From positions 7,719,614 through 7,783,613 of the forward strand of contig NC_053120.1 of NCBI RefSeq assembly GCF_010015445.1: 64,000 bases of DNA, given 5' to 3'. This stretch comes from Perca fluviatilis. Taxonomy: Eukaryota > Chordata > Actinopteri > Perciformes > Percidae. This document shows, piece after piece, positions 1-14,400 of this stretch. Made by a program: the position numbers and the translations under genes. The notes below the pieces were generated by a model, which ran no database searches, was not told the DNA's origin, and worked only from the letters and a program-made list of their open reading frames with translations. Numbering within the stretch: the stretch's first letter is position 1; each line of letters opens with the position of its first letter.

Positions 1-1716
1 CATTGGCATGTCTACTATACATTTTTTAGGAATCTTTGGTTCCAATCACTTAAAAATGATTTGCACTTGCTATCAATTCTGCAATAAAACCTTATTAAAT
101 CTGACATAAATTTCTATTACAACTTCTAAAAGTTGTTCTTAAACTGGACGGGGAAGACTATTTTGGTAAAGTATTTTTGTAGGTTCTTCTTCCAATGTTT
201 TATGGAGTGAAACAGCCTTGAAACAGGAAAATATAGTCATTACTCGTGTCAAATGTAATCATCTTCACTGCCGACTCCTGCAAAGAGGGATAATGAGTGC
301 TAGTTGCTTCATTTTTGATGGATGGTAAGCCAAAAGGATCACAAACTTCGAATGAGACCGCGGTAATGGACAATTCCGCTTCCAACCTGTAGGGGGAACC
401 GAAGAGGAGAAGTGCTTTGGTGTTGCTTTAACGGTCAAATTGAGAGCAGCTAAAAGTTGTTGTTTCGCTGTTAAATAAAAAATAATAAAGCTCTATTCTA
501 CAATAAGAAATTGTTATGGGCAGATGAAGCAAGTAAAACCAGGCTAATTAAGTTAGAGACTTGATTCAAGAAGTTTACCACAGCATTTAAGAATGAGAAC
601 CAAAGCACAGAGCAGCGACTGGATGACAAGAAAAGTATCTAAAGAAAGAGATTTGACCAAAAAAAATAAATAAATCTATCTAGTAGTGGTTCTGAAGCTT
701 TCGAATGTATCGCAATCTCCCTCACCCTGCCCAGTTGTCAGGATATTATATTAAAAAAAGAAATGCAGTCACAAAACGGTGTCATTCATGACAACGGTAC
801 ATTTGAAATGAATCTCAAACTCTGCTTTTTGGTGCTCTATGTCTATTTGTTCTCCTCCTTAAGTAAAACTGCAGTTTTTATTTTGGTAACCCTTTTCAGG
901 TGAAGGCATCATTAAGGCTCAAACATGAATTAAAAAGGTGCTGTGCTCATAAACTTTATAACCATCAAGGTACAAATAGGGACGGTCAACTTTTAGGGTT
1001 GCAAATCTGCCATATGTCCATTAGGAACACTGCAATATCGATTTTACTTAAAAAAATGAACTCCCTGTTGAACACCGAAGGACTTCCAGCATCCTTCCGA
1101 CCTTCTGTTGTTCCCTTTACAAACAGTGTTCCAGCCAATATCAGCTTCGATCCAACTCTTACAGCCAATCACCGCGAGCTGTACGGCCAAATACTGACTG
1201 GGAAGAAACAGAGGGGTAAGAAAGAAAATAAAAGACGTTCCCTGAAAACCCCTGAATCTCAGCCAAAAATGAGGACACCTCCTGGGTCAGGTTTCAGTCT
1301 GTAAAGCTGCAAACCCTACCGTGGCCTCCTCACAAAAGCAGTAACCCTAGAATCTCTGCTGCCATGGATCTGTCTGTTATCTGTTCCTCTATTGTTAGAG
1401 CAGCAAGAGGGAGTCACTTTTACACAACCTTCCTCCATTAATCTTTCTGCAGCTCTAAATTATCTGGACGGTGAAAACCCTCAGTATAGCTGCTCTATGA
1501 CTCCCGCTGAACCTCTAACCCTGTGCCTCTGGTACGATGCCACAGTAAATACTCACCCTGTGTCTGATGATTTAGGATTTGGACTTAGATGGGGCAAGAG
1601 TGTCTCCCTGGAGATCTATTTTTAAGTCTCTCACCCAATTCTTTATTCTTATCGTCAAATCTCATCACCTCCTACGTCTCTTTCCTGTGTGTTTATCCAA
1701 GTGCAACTCTCTGTCT

Positions 1717-1720
<4 letters not shown>

Positions 1721-1774
<54 letters not shown>
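1721..1774 (+). repeat. (GT)n microsatellite, 54 bp
   Basis: Uninterrupted GT dinucleotides. Open frames over this array are artefacts of the repeat. Confidence 0.98.
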
Positions 1775-1775
<1 letters not shown>

Positions 1776-2053
1776 TCACATTCAAATATGTACAAGAAGT
1801 ACTTCATGCTGAAATCAACAAGTGATTTACATAATCACCCACTTAACGGAAAAACAAAAAAAAAACACAACATTTAAAATGAGTCTATCCAGTTGTTATG
1901 GCTATGGTTGAGGTCATATTCAAAAAGGACACACCTTAGAGGCTTCATGAACCAATTCTACTCTGATCTGGGATCACATATCCTTTATCAGTCCGTTATG
2001 TTTTTGTAATGTTCAGCCATCATGCTCTGTAAATGTACTAGTTGGTGAAATAA

Positions 2054-2056
<3 letters not shown>

Positions 2057-2150
<94 letters not shown>

Positions 2151-2154
2151 GTGT
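2057..2154 (+). repeat. (GT)n microsatellite, about 98 bp
   Basis: GT dinucleotides with a single GC interruption near the right end. Confidence 0.98.
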
Positions 2155-2847
2155 TTCAGTGACATTTTATTGCTGTGAGCCACAGGGGAGGGAAGGGGGT
2201 CGGGGGACCCCAGTTTATTAAGCTGCTGTTAGGGCCATGGGTCGAATTTCACCTGCAATTAACGTCACAAAACCTGCACACACAAAAACACACACAGCTG
2301 CTGACGTTTACTCATCCTGCTTGTGTGGGATGCCAAGTCAACATGACAGTAGCTTCCGTCACAGCCTCTCTCTCACTAAATGATCTACACTCGTTCGAGC
2401 CCCCCTGCGGAGCTCACACACACACACAAATCTCAAGAGATTGCATTATGATTATGCCAGGGTGGGTGTGTTGAGGCAGCACTGGTTAAGGGGGTGGGGG
2501 AGATGTAGTGGTAGTCAGGAGGTTTTGGTGATGAAACCCAATGCGCCCTCTCCTCTGCCCAATTAGCTCCCATTTTAGCTATTTACCACTCCAGCTGTGT
2601 TTATTAAAACCTTACAGAGCAGCCTATGGTATTTATCAGCTCCCTGAATCACTGCTGTAAAGATCCCTGCTGTAAAGATCCAGGCATGCAACACACGTGG
2701 GCTGTGTGTGTGTGTGTGTGTGTGTGTGTCTCTCTCCCTCTCGCTCCCTGTACAAACACAGCAAGGGGACAGCGCCCTCTACAACACAGCAAAGTGCACT
2801 AGTGAGCCATTATAAGTTTCAATGCAAATACGCAGCACAGGGCTTTA

Positions 2848-2922
2848 GTGATTAATCCATCAATCCGCAAGATAATCAACAGCTAAATCCATAATGAAAA
2901 TAACCATTAGATGGAGCCCTAG
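2848..2922 (-). repeat. Short inverted copy of the GCAACTAA-type repeat
   Basis: Read on the minus strand it gives AGGGCTCCATCTAATGGTTA then TTTTCATTATGGATTTAGCT and GATTAATC, aligning with the start of the 15893 copy. Confidence 0.5.
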
Positions 2923-5900
2923 TTGGAACTGTGCAGTATTATATCGCCTTGGCTGTGTGGCCACTAAGTAGTAAGTAAAATGGACTGAGTTGAATATAAC
3001 TTGAATAAATTGGTAGAATACCACGATGAACCTCCGATATATTATGTCCTTTTCGGTTTTAACTAGCAAAGAACAATGTACAAAACATGGAGGCTGTCAG
3101 GCTCAAACACCCCCCAAAAAGTAGCACGTCTTACAGTATGTCTGATCTCCACAGCAAAATATCCAGTGTTCATCTAGTCCAACGCCCTGTCAAAATGTCT
3201 TTTAGAAAGATAATGAGGCTCTTTCGCATGCTAAGTCGCACTGGATAAGCGCCTCAGCAGAAAGTTCAAAATGTAGACGTACATGTCTAGTTTACTGTAC
3301 CAAGTCCCGGAGCCTGCCCCCGCTGTCACCTCCCAGGCCAAAAACATGTGATGAATGGCCCAGAACTCTCATCAATCATCTGTGATTGGCCCTGATCTGC
3401 GCTGTGATTGGCTAATTAGCCTCATCTGTAACCATTACTGCACAGAGAGGCAGCTGCGGCAGAAAAAAAAAAGGATAAGAAAAATAAAAGGAGGTGAAAA
3501 ATTACACCATCAGGGCTGTCCTGTCACCTTGCTGCCTCCCCACAATGCCAGGAATCAGACAGCTAACGCCACACAGGGGCAACCACACACACGCACCTGA
3601 AGACTGCAAGGAAACACCTTTCAAAGCCCAGAATTTCACAGGTAATTATATTTTGAAAATAAATATGCGAACAAGACAAGAGCAGGGAGGAGGAGTTGTC
3701 AGGACTGTGTGTCAGCAGGTCAGCCACATCTCATCTGGCAACAGTTTATGGTCCGCTACAGCAGTGAGAACAGCAACGCCAGCTCCAGTCAAGGGAAATA
3801 TAAGAGCTGGTTATTAGATGTCAGCGGGAAATATCTTGTAACTGGGTGGTAACTGCTCGCCAAACGAGAGCCAGACCAGAGGGAGCGACAGTTTGGTGGA
3901 GCACTGGTCTAGTGACGCAGCTTTTCAGAAGTACAAAAGACCAAAAAGTAAAAAGGTTAAGAGGCGGGAGGAACATGAAGAATAAAAAACACAAGGCGGG
4001 AGAGGAAACAGACAAAAAGACAGAGAGAAAGTGAGGCAGGATGGAGCCCGAGGGGAGAGAGAGGGCCAAAACCACCAGGCCGACTTCTGCTCCCTCCCAG
4101 CCAGCCCTCTTCTCTGCACAGGAAATGGCTCTCTGCAGCCAGAAAGGGAGGAGGTAGGCAAGGGGCTCCAAACAGCTGTACCCACCACAGGCCAACTCAG
4201 AGTGGGGGCACAGGCTGAGAGGAGAGGAAGGAGTAGGGAGGAGGGCAGGCCTTTGTAAAGATGGACGACTCTTTATCTGCTCTGATAGAGTCTTTAGTGA
4301 GGGATTGGTGCGGGTTTCCTTTTCTCAAAAATGTGTTCTGTATCGCCAAATCCCAGCTAACCGCACTCAAAACAAATAGACACAGCCAAATGTTTCAAAC
4401 GGCATCACCGAACTGTAATGGTCCAAAGCTTAACCCCTTTGAGGAAAATGAGATCAGGAGGTTTTAAATTATTTCATCTGCCGATTTTAAACTAAAGCGT
4501 TCAGCTCCCGGCATCTATTCCATAATACCATAATAATAATAAAAGGACTCCATTGAGAGTAGCTGGGCAGCTCCAGGTCTGTCTGCCTGCCTGGGACAGA
4601 CACCCGATACCCGGCTGAGACGATGCCCAGCCAGCCGCACGCCTTCAGACGTCGTTAGAACAGACACACAGCACGCCCCTCCTGCCACCCGCAATCCATC
4701 CACAGCCAATTACAAGCAATTTCCCTGTCCTGGGTGGGGTGAGGAGAGGGAGACAGAGAGAGAGAGAGAGAGCGAGAGAAAGAGAGCGAGGGAGGAAAAG
4801 CAGTTGTCAGCCTAAAGCAGACACACATGGTTCTGTTTACAAATTGCCAGTTGTTTGGCTTTGCCATGGTAATACAGTGCTAATGCTGGCTGGACGGATA
4901 TTTCAAAGTGAGACGGAGAGAGGGGGCCGTGGGGACAGTCGCGGCCTTTGATGGTCTGCAGGGCGGGGTGAACTTTCAGCTGGAGAGATGGTTCATTTAT
5001 GCATAATGTACAAACGTCCCACAAACAGGCATCTGTTTCCCTCATGCCTTCATCCCCCCCACCCTTCCTCCTTCTCCTCCTCCACATCAGTTCCCCTTAA
5101 GCACCTTGGGCTTCTGTTTGGCTTCCCGAGATCCGCCTTACCGAAACTGGAGACACACAACGAGGAGGTGCCTGATTCACCAGAACTGGAATGTCGGCCG
5201 TCCCCACAGGAAACCTGGGGCGTCTCAAGCCAGGGTGCCCTGGACAGGCGAGTGCACACACACACATAAATCCAGCAGCACAGGGTTGCACGTACAACAC
5301 ATAAGTACACTTACTGGTCAGTTAGACTAACATAACAAGATGCTGAATGTGACCCAACAAGAATTATGCTTGTACAAGAAAAAAAGCCAGTCATGTTGTT
5401 TAACATAGTAGCTAAGTGGGCAGAGGTTCTGGATGTTGTTTTGCCTCAACTTAAAATTAAATTTAAAACTTAGTTTTTGATGACAACATCAATATTTCTC
5501 AAACTAGTTTACTATACTACAGTTGGGATGAAGAAGACAGCAGCCAGAGGTACAGGTCAGCGCTACAGTTTACGCGATTTTGAGCACTTGAGCGCTGTGA
5601 TCAGGAAGCTCAGTCTAGTGATTTGTACGTAGCTTTTATTGTCCACGGTTTCCAATTATTTGCACTCATAATTCATCAAGGAGAGTTTAATGGCAATCAA
5701 ACAAAAGATGTGCTCACATCCGAGCGTGAGGCAGAACTTTGCCTCACTTTATTCCCGCCAAAGTAACTGCTGGACTGTTTGAGCAGTCCAAGTTTATTAA
5801 CCACAAACAGCCAAACAGTGACTGTACGGACATTGGCTGTAGCCAACTAGCACTGTCCATGTATAGAGAGAGTCTCTGTGTGAAAGCTCAGACTGATCTC

Positions 5901-6705
5901 ACAACCTAAAACTCATTTCTCTACGTTCATGAAGCAGAGTCATGCAGGAACATTATCAACTCACACAAGGGCATGTCTTTGCTGGGAATCAGAGTCTAGT
6001 CATGCCCGCTTGGGTTTTTCCATCAACTTTGTATGCAATTGTGCTGCCTATAAAATTCACTTTTTTTTCCTTCCATCTTTTATAGAAGTGGCGCTGTGTC
6101 TGAGAAAAATGAAATGGGCTTTTACTTCCAAGATCATCAAGATATTAACAATACATTATTATAAAGACCATCCATTATTTTGTCAGATGTGAATCCATTC
6201 GTGTGACAGCGAAATACCATCCTACAAACAGTTTCTTATTCAAAAACAACAAACCTTTTGTGATTCCATTTTACCAAACCCAATTCAAGTCCGTCAGCCT
6301 ACCACAGGAGGCGAATATTATTCAGTGTGGTTACAATCGGATATGACTGATCTGAAGTCTTCCCGTATCAGGCGGTGACTGCTTTACTGACGCCATGTAC
6401 GCCTCCGTGACCGGCCTTAACAGCGTGAGCCACCGCTTCACTACCATCCTGCGCTGACGCAGTGACCCCACACTGCGATCTGCAGTTAAACCGAGGTCCC
6501 CCACCGTAACCTCCTCACCCCCACTCCATCTCAAAGAGCGCCCCCCGCCACCTCCGCCACCATCACCTCCTAATAATAACACTGTCCGCAGTGAGGGGGT
6601 CTGCTGTCAGACATGGCAACCCGTCGAGTCTTTCATCTCAACAGCCACACACACACACACACACACGTGTTCCAACCTTAACCTATCACACGCACATAGG
6701 AATTT

Positions 6706-6859
<154 letters not shown>

Positions 6860-7328
6860 GTCCGTCTGCTCCTGGACGTGGCGATCCCACTGTTCGTTTC
6901 ATCTCCCCACTCCTTTCTCTGCTTGCTGCTGGCACCATTACATTAACACAAACACCATATTTCTGTCATCGTCCCCAGGACACAGCGTTCCCTTAATATC
7001 TCTCTTTCTTCTGCGGGCGCTCGGGGAATGGCGATGGGGGCCTGAAGGGATCTGGGACATGGGTGAGTTGTGGGAAACCAGAGTGCAGTCTGTGGCCTCA
7101 CAGCATGAAGCCCTCTCTCGCTCCTCCTGCTCCCCTCTCTTTCTCTATCTCCGTTTCTCTTTTGGCAGAGAATCATAGGAGGCTTCATGCAGATCGCATA
7201 TTGCGGCCTCAAATGATCTGGGAAAACATGCCCTGTTAATGCTATGTGCACATCTGAACCCTGTTCAACTCTGAGGCAGTGCGCGCACAGTTTGTGTCCA
7301 TTTCTCTGGGCTTGTGTGTGGTTATGGT

Positions 7329-7352
7329 TGTGTGTGTGTGTGTGTGTGTGTG
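7329..7352 (+). repeat. (TG)12 next to the GMDS exon donor
   Basis: In the GMDS transcript this is (CA)12 beginning a few bases after the donor GTAAC of the exon ending at 7357. Confidence 0.97.
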
Positions 7353-7356
7353 TTAC

Positions 7357-7484
7357 CTCCACATAGTCTTTGGCGTGGCCCCAGTCCCTCTTGGAGTCCA
7401 GGTTGCCCAGGCTGAAGCTCTCCAGTTGACCGAGGTGAATCTTTGCCACAGAACGGCTGATCTTACGCGTCACAAAGTTTGAAC
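7357..7484 (-). CDS. gmds: GMDS internal coding exon (about residues 215-257)
   Basis: Two bases complete Gly215, then 42 codons run from [19 protein letters not shown] to [11 protein letters not shown]. This matches human GMDS up to Glu257, just before the conserved Ala-Met-Trp of the next exon, which lies beyond position 1. The FVTRKI and [17 protein letters not shown] segments line the nucleotide-sugar pocket and are highly conserved from bacteria to man. Acceptor TTTTTAG and donor GTAACA are GT-AG. The donor is followed almost at once by a CA repeat in the transcript. Human has Ala where this gene has Ser216. The exon is intact. Confidence 0.97.
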
Positions 7485-7682
7485 CTAAAAACACATACAT
7501 TAAAAATGCTTTGTTGGCATCTTCTGAATTCAAATCACAGTTTACATTAGATATAAATATTACAGGAGGTTTAGCTCGGTCCAACACATACAAACACAGA
7601 TAGTCAGAAACCGAGACACAAAGAGTAGATAAGTGAGATCCAGGCCTCCTCATGGAAGAATTTAGAGAGTTTCTACATCACT

Positions 7683-7727
7683 CACTCTCTCACACACACA
7701 CTCTCACACACACACTCACACAGAGAC

Positions 7728-7796
<69 letters not shown>
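7683..7796 (+). repeat. Compound CA/CT then (GA)n microsatellite
   Basis: Mixed CACACT units lead into CAGAGA units and then a pure GA array of about 60 bp (7737-7796). It lies about 200 bp upstream of a GMDS exon in transcript order. Confidence 0.97.
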
Positions 7797-7798
<2 letters not shown>

Positions 7799-9509
7799 AG
7801 CCTTCCAAACCTCCATTACTGCTCCAACTCCTCTATAGCCAAAGCAAAAATCCACCCTGAGTCAAATCAATTCGTTACCACCTCACGTTACAGCCACTAG
7901 ATCATTTTAGATTCCTTCTCTCTCATTTTCCACTCTAATTCCCTGTTTCAGTGTCAAATCTGGGCTGGATCCCAAGACAAATCTCAGAGCATCAGTCTGT
8001 CTACACCAAAAAAAGCTACAGGGAAGTGCCACAAAAAAAGAAAGAAATGACAACCAAACAGGACCACCCTAGCTCTGCCGGCTCAGCGTCCAGTCCAGAA
8101 TCACCGCATCGTCAGCCGATTCATCTGCCAGATCGCCCAGCGGTGCTCCTCATTCCGAGCAGACACACGTGGCGATATTATCTGCAGGAAATGAGCTCCT
8201 AATGACTATTTCTGTGCCACTAAAAGGGTTAGAGAAGTTTTTAGGGTGCTTTTGGCGGGACACTGATGGCCGGTGTCATGTTCTCTGTTCCTGCCGCGGG
8301 GGGAAAGATGCCGCAGAGAGCCTGCGAATAAATGGACCAGTCCTCCAACCCAAACACAGCATTATACCGATGGAAATCAACACTAAATATTGGTGTCTAA
8401 TATTGCCACCATCTTAGTTGAAACAGCTTATTAGAGTTTTAACTCTGGCTCGGCTCTTTGGTCTCGTTTTCAAAAGCTAAAGTGGCAGATATGTGGGAAT
8501 ATGTGAAAGTCTAATTTCAAAGGAAAGCTTGAAGCTTGCATCAAAGAGTTGGCTATTTTTAGCCCACACAACATCTCCGCTGTACATAAATCTCCCACAA
8601 CCTTGCGTGAACCTTTTCGAGACCTCTTAAGCGCTCCTCAATGCTGTTTTTTAAACTCATCCTGTTGGAGATGAACGTTGCCTTTTAGCTCTGCGCCCAT
8701 CCAGTCCAGAATACCGCGGCTCTGTCTCAACACTGTATCACTGTTGCCCTGACATGGACCAGAGCCTCCATTTAGACACAGGAAAATCCCATGAACCCAA
8801 TCATGCGAATGCACCAAATTTGTAGTAATTATTTCATAGGAAAGCGACAGCCCAGGGCAGGCTGAGCAAAAACAGACCAGAGAAGGTTAGACACGCTTAT
8901 TTGAGAAAATACAGCATGTTGTGTGTTGGTAGCAGCATGCCCCCCCCGAGTCAACGCTGCTCTGTCGCCATGTTGAGCTGGAGTTTAATAAGGTTGAAAT
9001 GAGGCTGGAGGCAGTCTTTGGACTTTCTCTGGATTCAAAATGCAAACATAAATCTATGAAGTCTGAACTCCGAATCCATCCATTATTCAGAATTCTTTGA
9101 ATCAATATTATTGACAAGTTTTTCAGGAAATGGCATGTGCCTACAGCGTGTAGATACATTGTGGATGGATGGAAACCCCCTCCGATGTCAGTCCTGTCCT
9201 GTCTTTGCATGATAGCCTCATCTGGCCCCAGGGACGTTCTCCAAATTGGCACGTCATCTGTTCTGGCAGGTACCACTGCTCCCCCTAACTACAGTCAAAT
9301 GTTAAGCAACAATTATTCATCTGCCACTGACACATGATTGTCAGCTTTGCTCTCATCCATATCAGCAGGCACATCACAGGGTGAGGGATAGTTACCATGC
9401 AGCTACACACACATGAACACACAACACGTCATCTATCTGGTGCTCAAGCGATTAAGCAATTAGTCAATGGACCGAAACTTAATCGACAACTATTTAAAAA
9501 GGGGAACTC

Positions 9510-9870
9510 CACAGATTTTACATCAGTTAAATAGTCATGGGGAATGAATACTGCTCAGCCAGAAACAGCTGTATAATGTTTTCTGTGGCTCAGGAGGAAC
9601 TTTCTAAAGTCTGAGAAAGCCACCCCTTGTGATGTCACCAGGGTTACATTATCTTAGCTCGGGCTTTGTAATGGAGAGCCACTTTTAAAGACGTGGAGTT
9701 TTTAAACCATGCAAGCAGGGTCTTATGAAAAGATGCTATGGAGTTGCATTTTAGGAGGTGAAGAATACAGTGTTTTGGGATATTTGCCCATGTTAGGGAC
9801 TAAAGTTAAGATAATTTTGCAGCTTTGATTTGAGTCTGGTTTCCCTCTTAAATGTCAGTATGTGCTGCTT
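9510..9870 (+). repeat. Probable dispersed teleost repeat
   Basis: The stretch from GGGGAACTCCACAGATTTTA through CTTGTGATGTCACCAGGG to a GGGATATTTGCCCATG segment resembles a repeat I have seen in many fish genomes. I find no second copy in this window, so it rests on memory. Confidence 0.35.
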
Positions 9871-11361
9871 TAAACACTGCAACATGAGTAACTTCTATTT
9901 AAAGCCTTCTTTTTTGTACTATGTCTTTGCACTTGCATTGTGTCCATAACTTCAGCACACAGTTCACTTTTTGCTATAAACAATTTTTGTTTTTCATTTG
10001 TTTCTCTATTTTATGTCGTAAACTAAAAACTAATAATACAAGCATGCAATTTTATAATGTCACCCTGGGTTCAGGAAACTTGTGATGGACCTTTGCAAAA
10101 ATTTACATTTCTGGATTAAAAGATGAATCAATAGGTTACACAATAATTCATTTTTCATTAGTTGTAGCTCTATAGAATATATTGCATATTAGGACCCAAT
10201 AGAGGTGAGGCAATGTAACAAGAGCCCAGATTGGTAACTACAGTAAATTGGAAGGCAGATGTTTGACTTGATCCAACATCCAAGGGAAACTCAGGTTTGC
10301 AGGTTAAACACAGGTTGTCAAAACTCTGCAGAGCCGCATAAAAAAAAAAAAAGCCTCTTAAAAAGGTGGCAGAGGGATACAGTGTAGCACAGTACACCCA
10401 ATCAGTAATAAAGTCCATTATTTCCCCCCAAGCACACCTGTAGTCCCCTTGTAAAGCTCACACCTCTGTTTGGAATGGCTCTGCTCCCTGCCTGCTCTAA
10501 TTGGTGCGGTGTGGACCAGAGCGTGGGCCTAATGGACCGGCATGCCTGGCTGCGGACAAAGCCTGCTCTGTTACTGGCCCGGGTGTTAATGTGTTTCCTT
10601 TACTGGCAGCGGCACCGCAGGACAGCCAGGAGGAGGGGGTGGAGGGGGGCCAGAGGGGGCGAACAGGAGGTTTCAAGCCCAAAACGGGGCAGCGTTGGCC
10701 GTTTAACCTTGCCCGCGGCCCGGCGGAAAGTCTAATAAAACCATGGGCCGTGAAAACTGAGCAGACAGCAAAACCCATGCCAGAAATGGACACTCAATCT
10801 CTTTCTCTCCCTTTCATTCTCACCTAACCGTTTCTTTTCTCTTTTTTTCCATCATTTCTTTTTATTTTTTGGCAAGAGAAGCAACAGGAAAAACGTAAGA
10901 CACGGGCTTCGTTGGCACAGCTGTGCTGAAGCATGGGGAGAAAAAAGGAGGAGGAGGAGGGTGAGGAGAAATGTGCGGAGATGTCTCCCATCCAGAGCCA
11001 GGCCATGTGGGCCCAGACAGGATGGGGACGGGAGCTGTCAGCTGGGGGCTCTGGTGTGGGCGAGTCAGGGAGGGGACTGTGGGTTTGAGGGGATTTTGGC
11101 TTGACTGGCCTTAGTTACTCAACAGATTCTGTTGCTAGAACCATGCTGCTAAAGAAAGGTGACTTATGAAGTCTGTATTCAAACTGTGTGACGGCCCAGC
11201 CCTTACTGTACGCACTCAGACCTCAAGATGTCTGACTCACACTCATCCATATTACCATCTGAGAGTGTATTTATGTGCAGTTACTAATTGAGATTAAAAC
11301 CGCAGTGTAATTTATTCAAATCACTCGTCTGTAACATTTATTTTGAAGACTTAATATGTGG

Positions 11362-11430
11362 TCGTGGCGCAGCCGAATGGCACACCAGCTGTGGAAAAAT
11401 GGAGTAAATTCAAGGTTTGAATCATGTCAA
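11362..11430 (+). repeat. Degenerate tRNA-like or SINE-head segment
   Basis: TGGCGCAGCCGA at 11365-11376 resembles an A box and GGTTTGAATCA at 11414-11424 resembles a B box, with tRNA-like spacing. The arms do not pair well enough for a tRNA gene, and no SINE body is recognised after it. It may be chance. Confidence 0.3.
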
Positions 11431-14400
11431 AGATTTATCAAGTTGATCTTTAATGTTACATTTGCACAGGTACAACATCTACTTCCTTCCTAAGCCAAGT
11501 CTCCTGTTCCAACTTTAGACCTGGCATATGTTTTTCATCACCACATAAATCTGCTCTAAGGTGATTTGCAGGATGTAACTTAGTTCTCCCTTTTCTTAAT
11601 AAAAACGTGGAATGATTTGGTAACCCAGACTGCTTTAATGAGCCACATTCTAAAAATAGGACAGTGGGCCGCTTACTTTTGTTTAAAAAAAAAAAGTTGA
11701 ACACAAAGACTCATTCCAAGTATTTTCCAGATATTTGACAGTTGAGTCATTTCTGCCGTGAGCTTGTCTGAACTTGCCACTTTCTGAAGCTGCTAAAGAA
11801 AAAAAATAGCCAAGACGTAATTTTGATTGCCAATAGAAACCCTTGGGTTACCTCGACAAAGGGATTACACACCTGTATTGGAATTCAACCAGAGCTTAAA
11901 ATCTCATCATCCCACTCTGTCTTTTACCAATGGCTTAGGGGAGTGAAAGGCTTTGTGGTAGATTTGACGTGGAAAATGCAACTCTTAAATTTACATCTCC
12001 ACCCCCACGTTTCAGGATTTCGGTCGACCCTGTAGCCCGGTTTACATTAAAATCAATGTGTACTCATTTCATACCCATCTTGTTTATCTGCACTGAGTTA
12101 TGAGCAAAATACCTGACTTGCAGGAGCACTGAGTGATTCTGCAGGAGGAATCTTCCCCTGGTCGGGGATTGGCTAAATTCCACCCAGGCCAAAGACTTGT
12201 CAGTGTCTGCCATCACCGTTATTGCACAATTCACGTTCTGACTGATCTCCGGAGCCTTGACGAAGGGAGACTATTTGCGATACATCCAAAAGAAGTCATG
12301 CGCTCAGCTCCGCCAACACAGCATCTATTCACACCTGACAGACTGCTGCCCTCGCTCCGAGCTGACTCAACTGACAGGGAAGGTACAGAGAGAAAGAAAT
12401 GTGATGTGAGGAGGGTTGGAATGGGGGGGGGGGTTGTGGAGACAAAGTAAGTCACTTCTTTTTTTCACTGGGTGTGATGCAAGAAAATGGATGGACGGCA
12501 CAGGGTGTGCAAAGGTGTGGGGAAAGAAAGGGAGGGTGTGGAGAAAGAGAGGGGAGTAGATCATACATGTTTTTCTTGAGCTCCAACGCTGACAGCACCA
12601 CCTCCACATTGCAGAACCGAGAGCGCTCGAGACAAAGTGTTTCACCCCAGTATCGAAAACAAAGATGTAATTGTGTCTGGCAGCATCCCAGAGAGTTTGA
12701 CTCAACCAAATAAGCGTATAGCGAAACGTTTTTGGGTTCGACTGTCCTCTGAGAGCAACTGGCAAAGGTTGAGAGAGGCAACGGGGAACCCTCAACTCGC
12801 GGTACAATTAGCGCTGCTCAAAGTGCGCACTCAGTCAACAAGATTCTTGGATGCCATGGTGATCTGGGACAACAAACAGATTTGAGGGCGGCAATGGGGA
12901 TGAGTGAAGGTTGATACCTAAAACGACCACGTGACAGGTCTAAAACCAAGGTAGGCTGAGGCGGAGGGAAGCACCTTTTTTGGCCACGTGACACAAGGTG
13001 GTGGAAGGCGTGGAGGGAAGTAGAGAACTCTGTCGTCAGCTCTGCTTTGGGGCGTCAGATGCCGCTCTTCACCTGGCCACAGTTCAGCTAATGTTTGGAC
13101 TGCTCTCACTCAGCCTTTTCTCATTCCCGACGAAATGAAAGACCGAAAAACTAAAAGTGCAGAGTTCCTTCTTACGAGATCATTTCAAATCCCCTCGACG
13201 CCCCCCTGACCGAGTCATTCCTATTTGAAGATTTCCTTAGAAAATAACCTCTCCAATAAATGGAAAACATATCCTCTTACAAATCTATCATGCGATCTGA
13301 CCTTTTGGGCTCAACCTCAACGAAAGCAGAAAGATGAATCCGAGGCATGTAGCGGCTCAGCGGCTGTATGTGCGAGTATTTGAGGGGGCAGCATTGAATT
13401 TGGCAATGCTATTCTAACTTCCCCAATGCTAACTGGTCTTCTCTCCTAACATAACAGTATATTATTCTATACTGCCAAGCGTGAACCACAGAGCTCTCAG
13501 GGTGGAGAGATGGATGGGACTTATAAACCAAATAAACCAGGGGATTAGCCTACAACTGGAGCTGGTCAGTAGCAGCAACAGTGGACACACACACACACAC
13601 ACAAAACATAGTACTGTGCTGATTTACTGCACAGCCTTAGATCAACACACTGCTAATAACTATAAATTAAGCTTGGGTTTTGTCTTTTACTGTCAAAATG
13701 AGATTTTTGGGGACTTTGAGGTGCTGTATGTTTGTTCAATATGACGACGAAATAAATATATGAACCGGTTATTTGCACAGGTTTCAGTGCTGATTATTCG
13801 CGTGTGGAGTACTGCACTGCGTCTCATATGTCAAAGCAATATGGAGTCTATTTAGCACCCCTGCTAACGCTAATCCCCCTCTCCAGAGTCAGGGCGAGGG
13901 CTATTTGTTATGGCTAACAGCTAAGCTAACCAGACAGGAGCTAGACGCGGTGTGAACCGGCCGGCAGATGCAGGCTTCTGTTTGCTTTGCTTCACGCTGG
14001 ATTTCCACCGGGATATTTTTCTCCCCGACTGTCCGATTCCAACCTTTCGCTGCAGAACGATGGCGATTGGCTGTTTATTGGTTGAACGGTCAGGTGTTTA
14101 TGAGAACTATAAGAGAAACCAGAAGTGCATTCCTGCTGGGATTAAGTCATCCTGGGCTCTGTAAGAGACAGAGCTCCTTGTTGAATCCTACAGAGGGACA
14201 GTAGGTCTGAGGAGAAACTGGTGTTAAGCTTTGCTTTCCCCTCCCCAGCCATTCCCAGCAGCCACCAGACCGTGCTATATGACCCATCACACCACGCCAC
14301 ACTGCGCCACGGACACGATTGGTCACTGGTACTGGTCACTTTGGCCTTTAGAGCAAGACTCAGTGAGTTTGTTGTGAAATAGAAAAACTTCCTCATAAAG

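Noticed and set aside
6943..7653. 236-codon minus-strand open frame taken as one gene
   Set aside because: Only the 7357-7484 part is coding (GMDS exon). The rest is intron and a CA repeat read through the splice sites.
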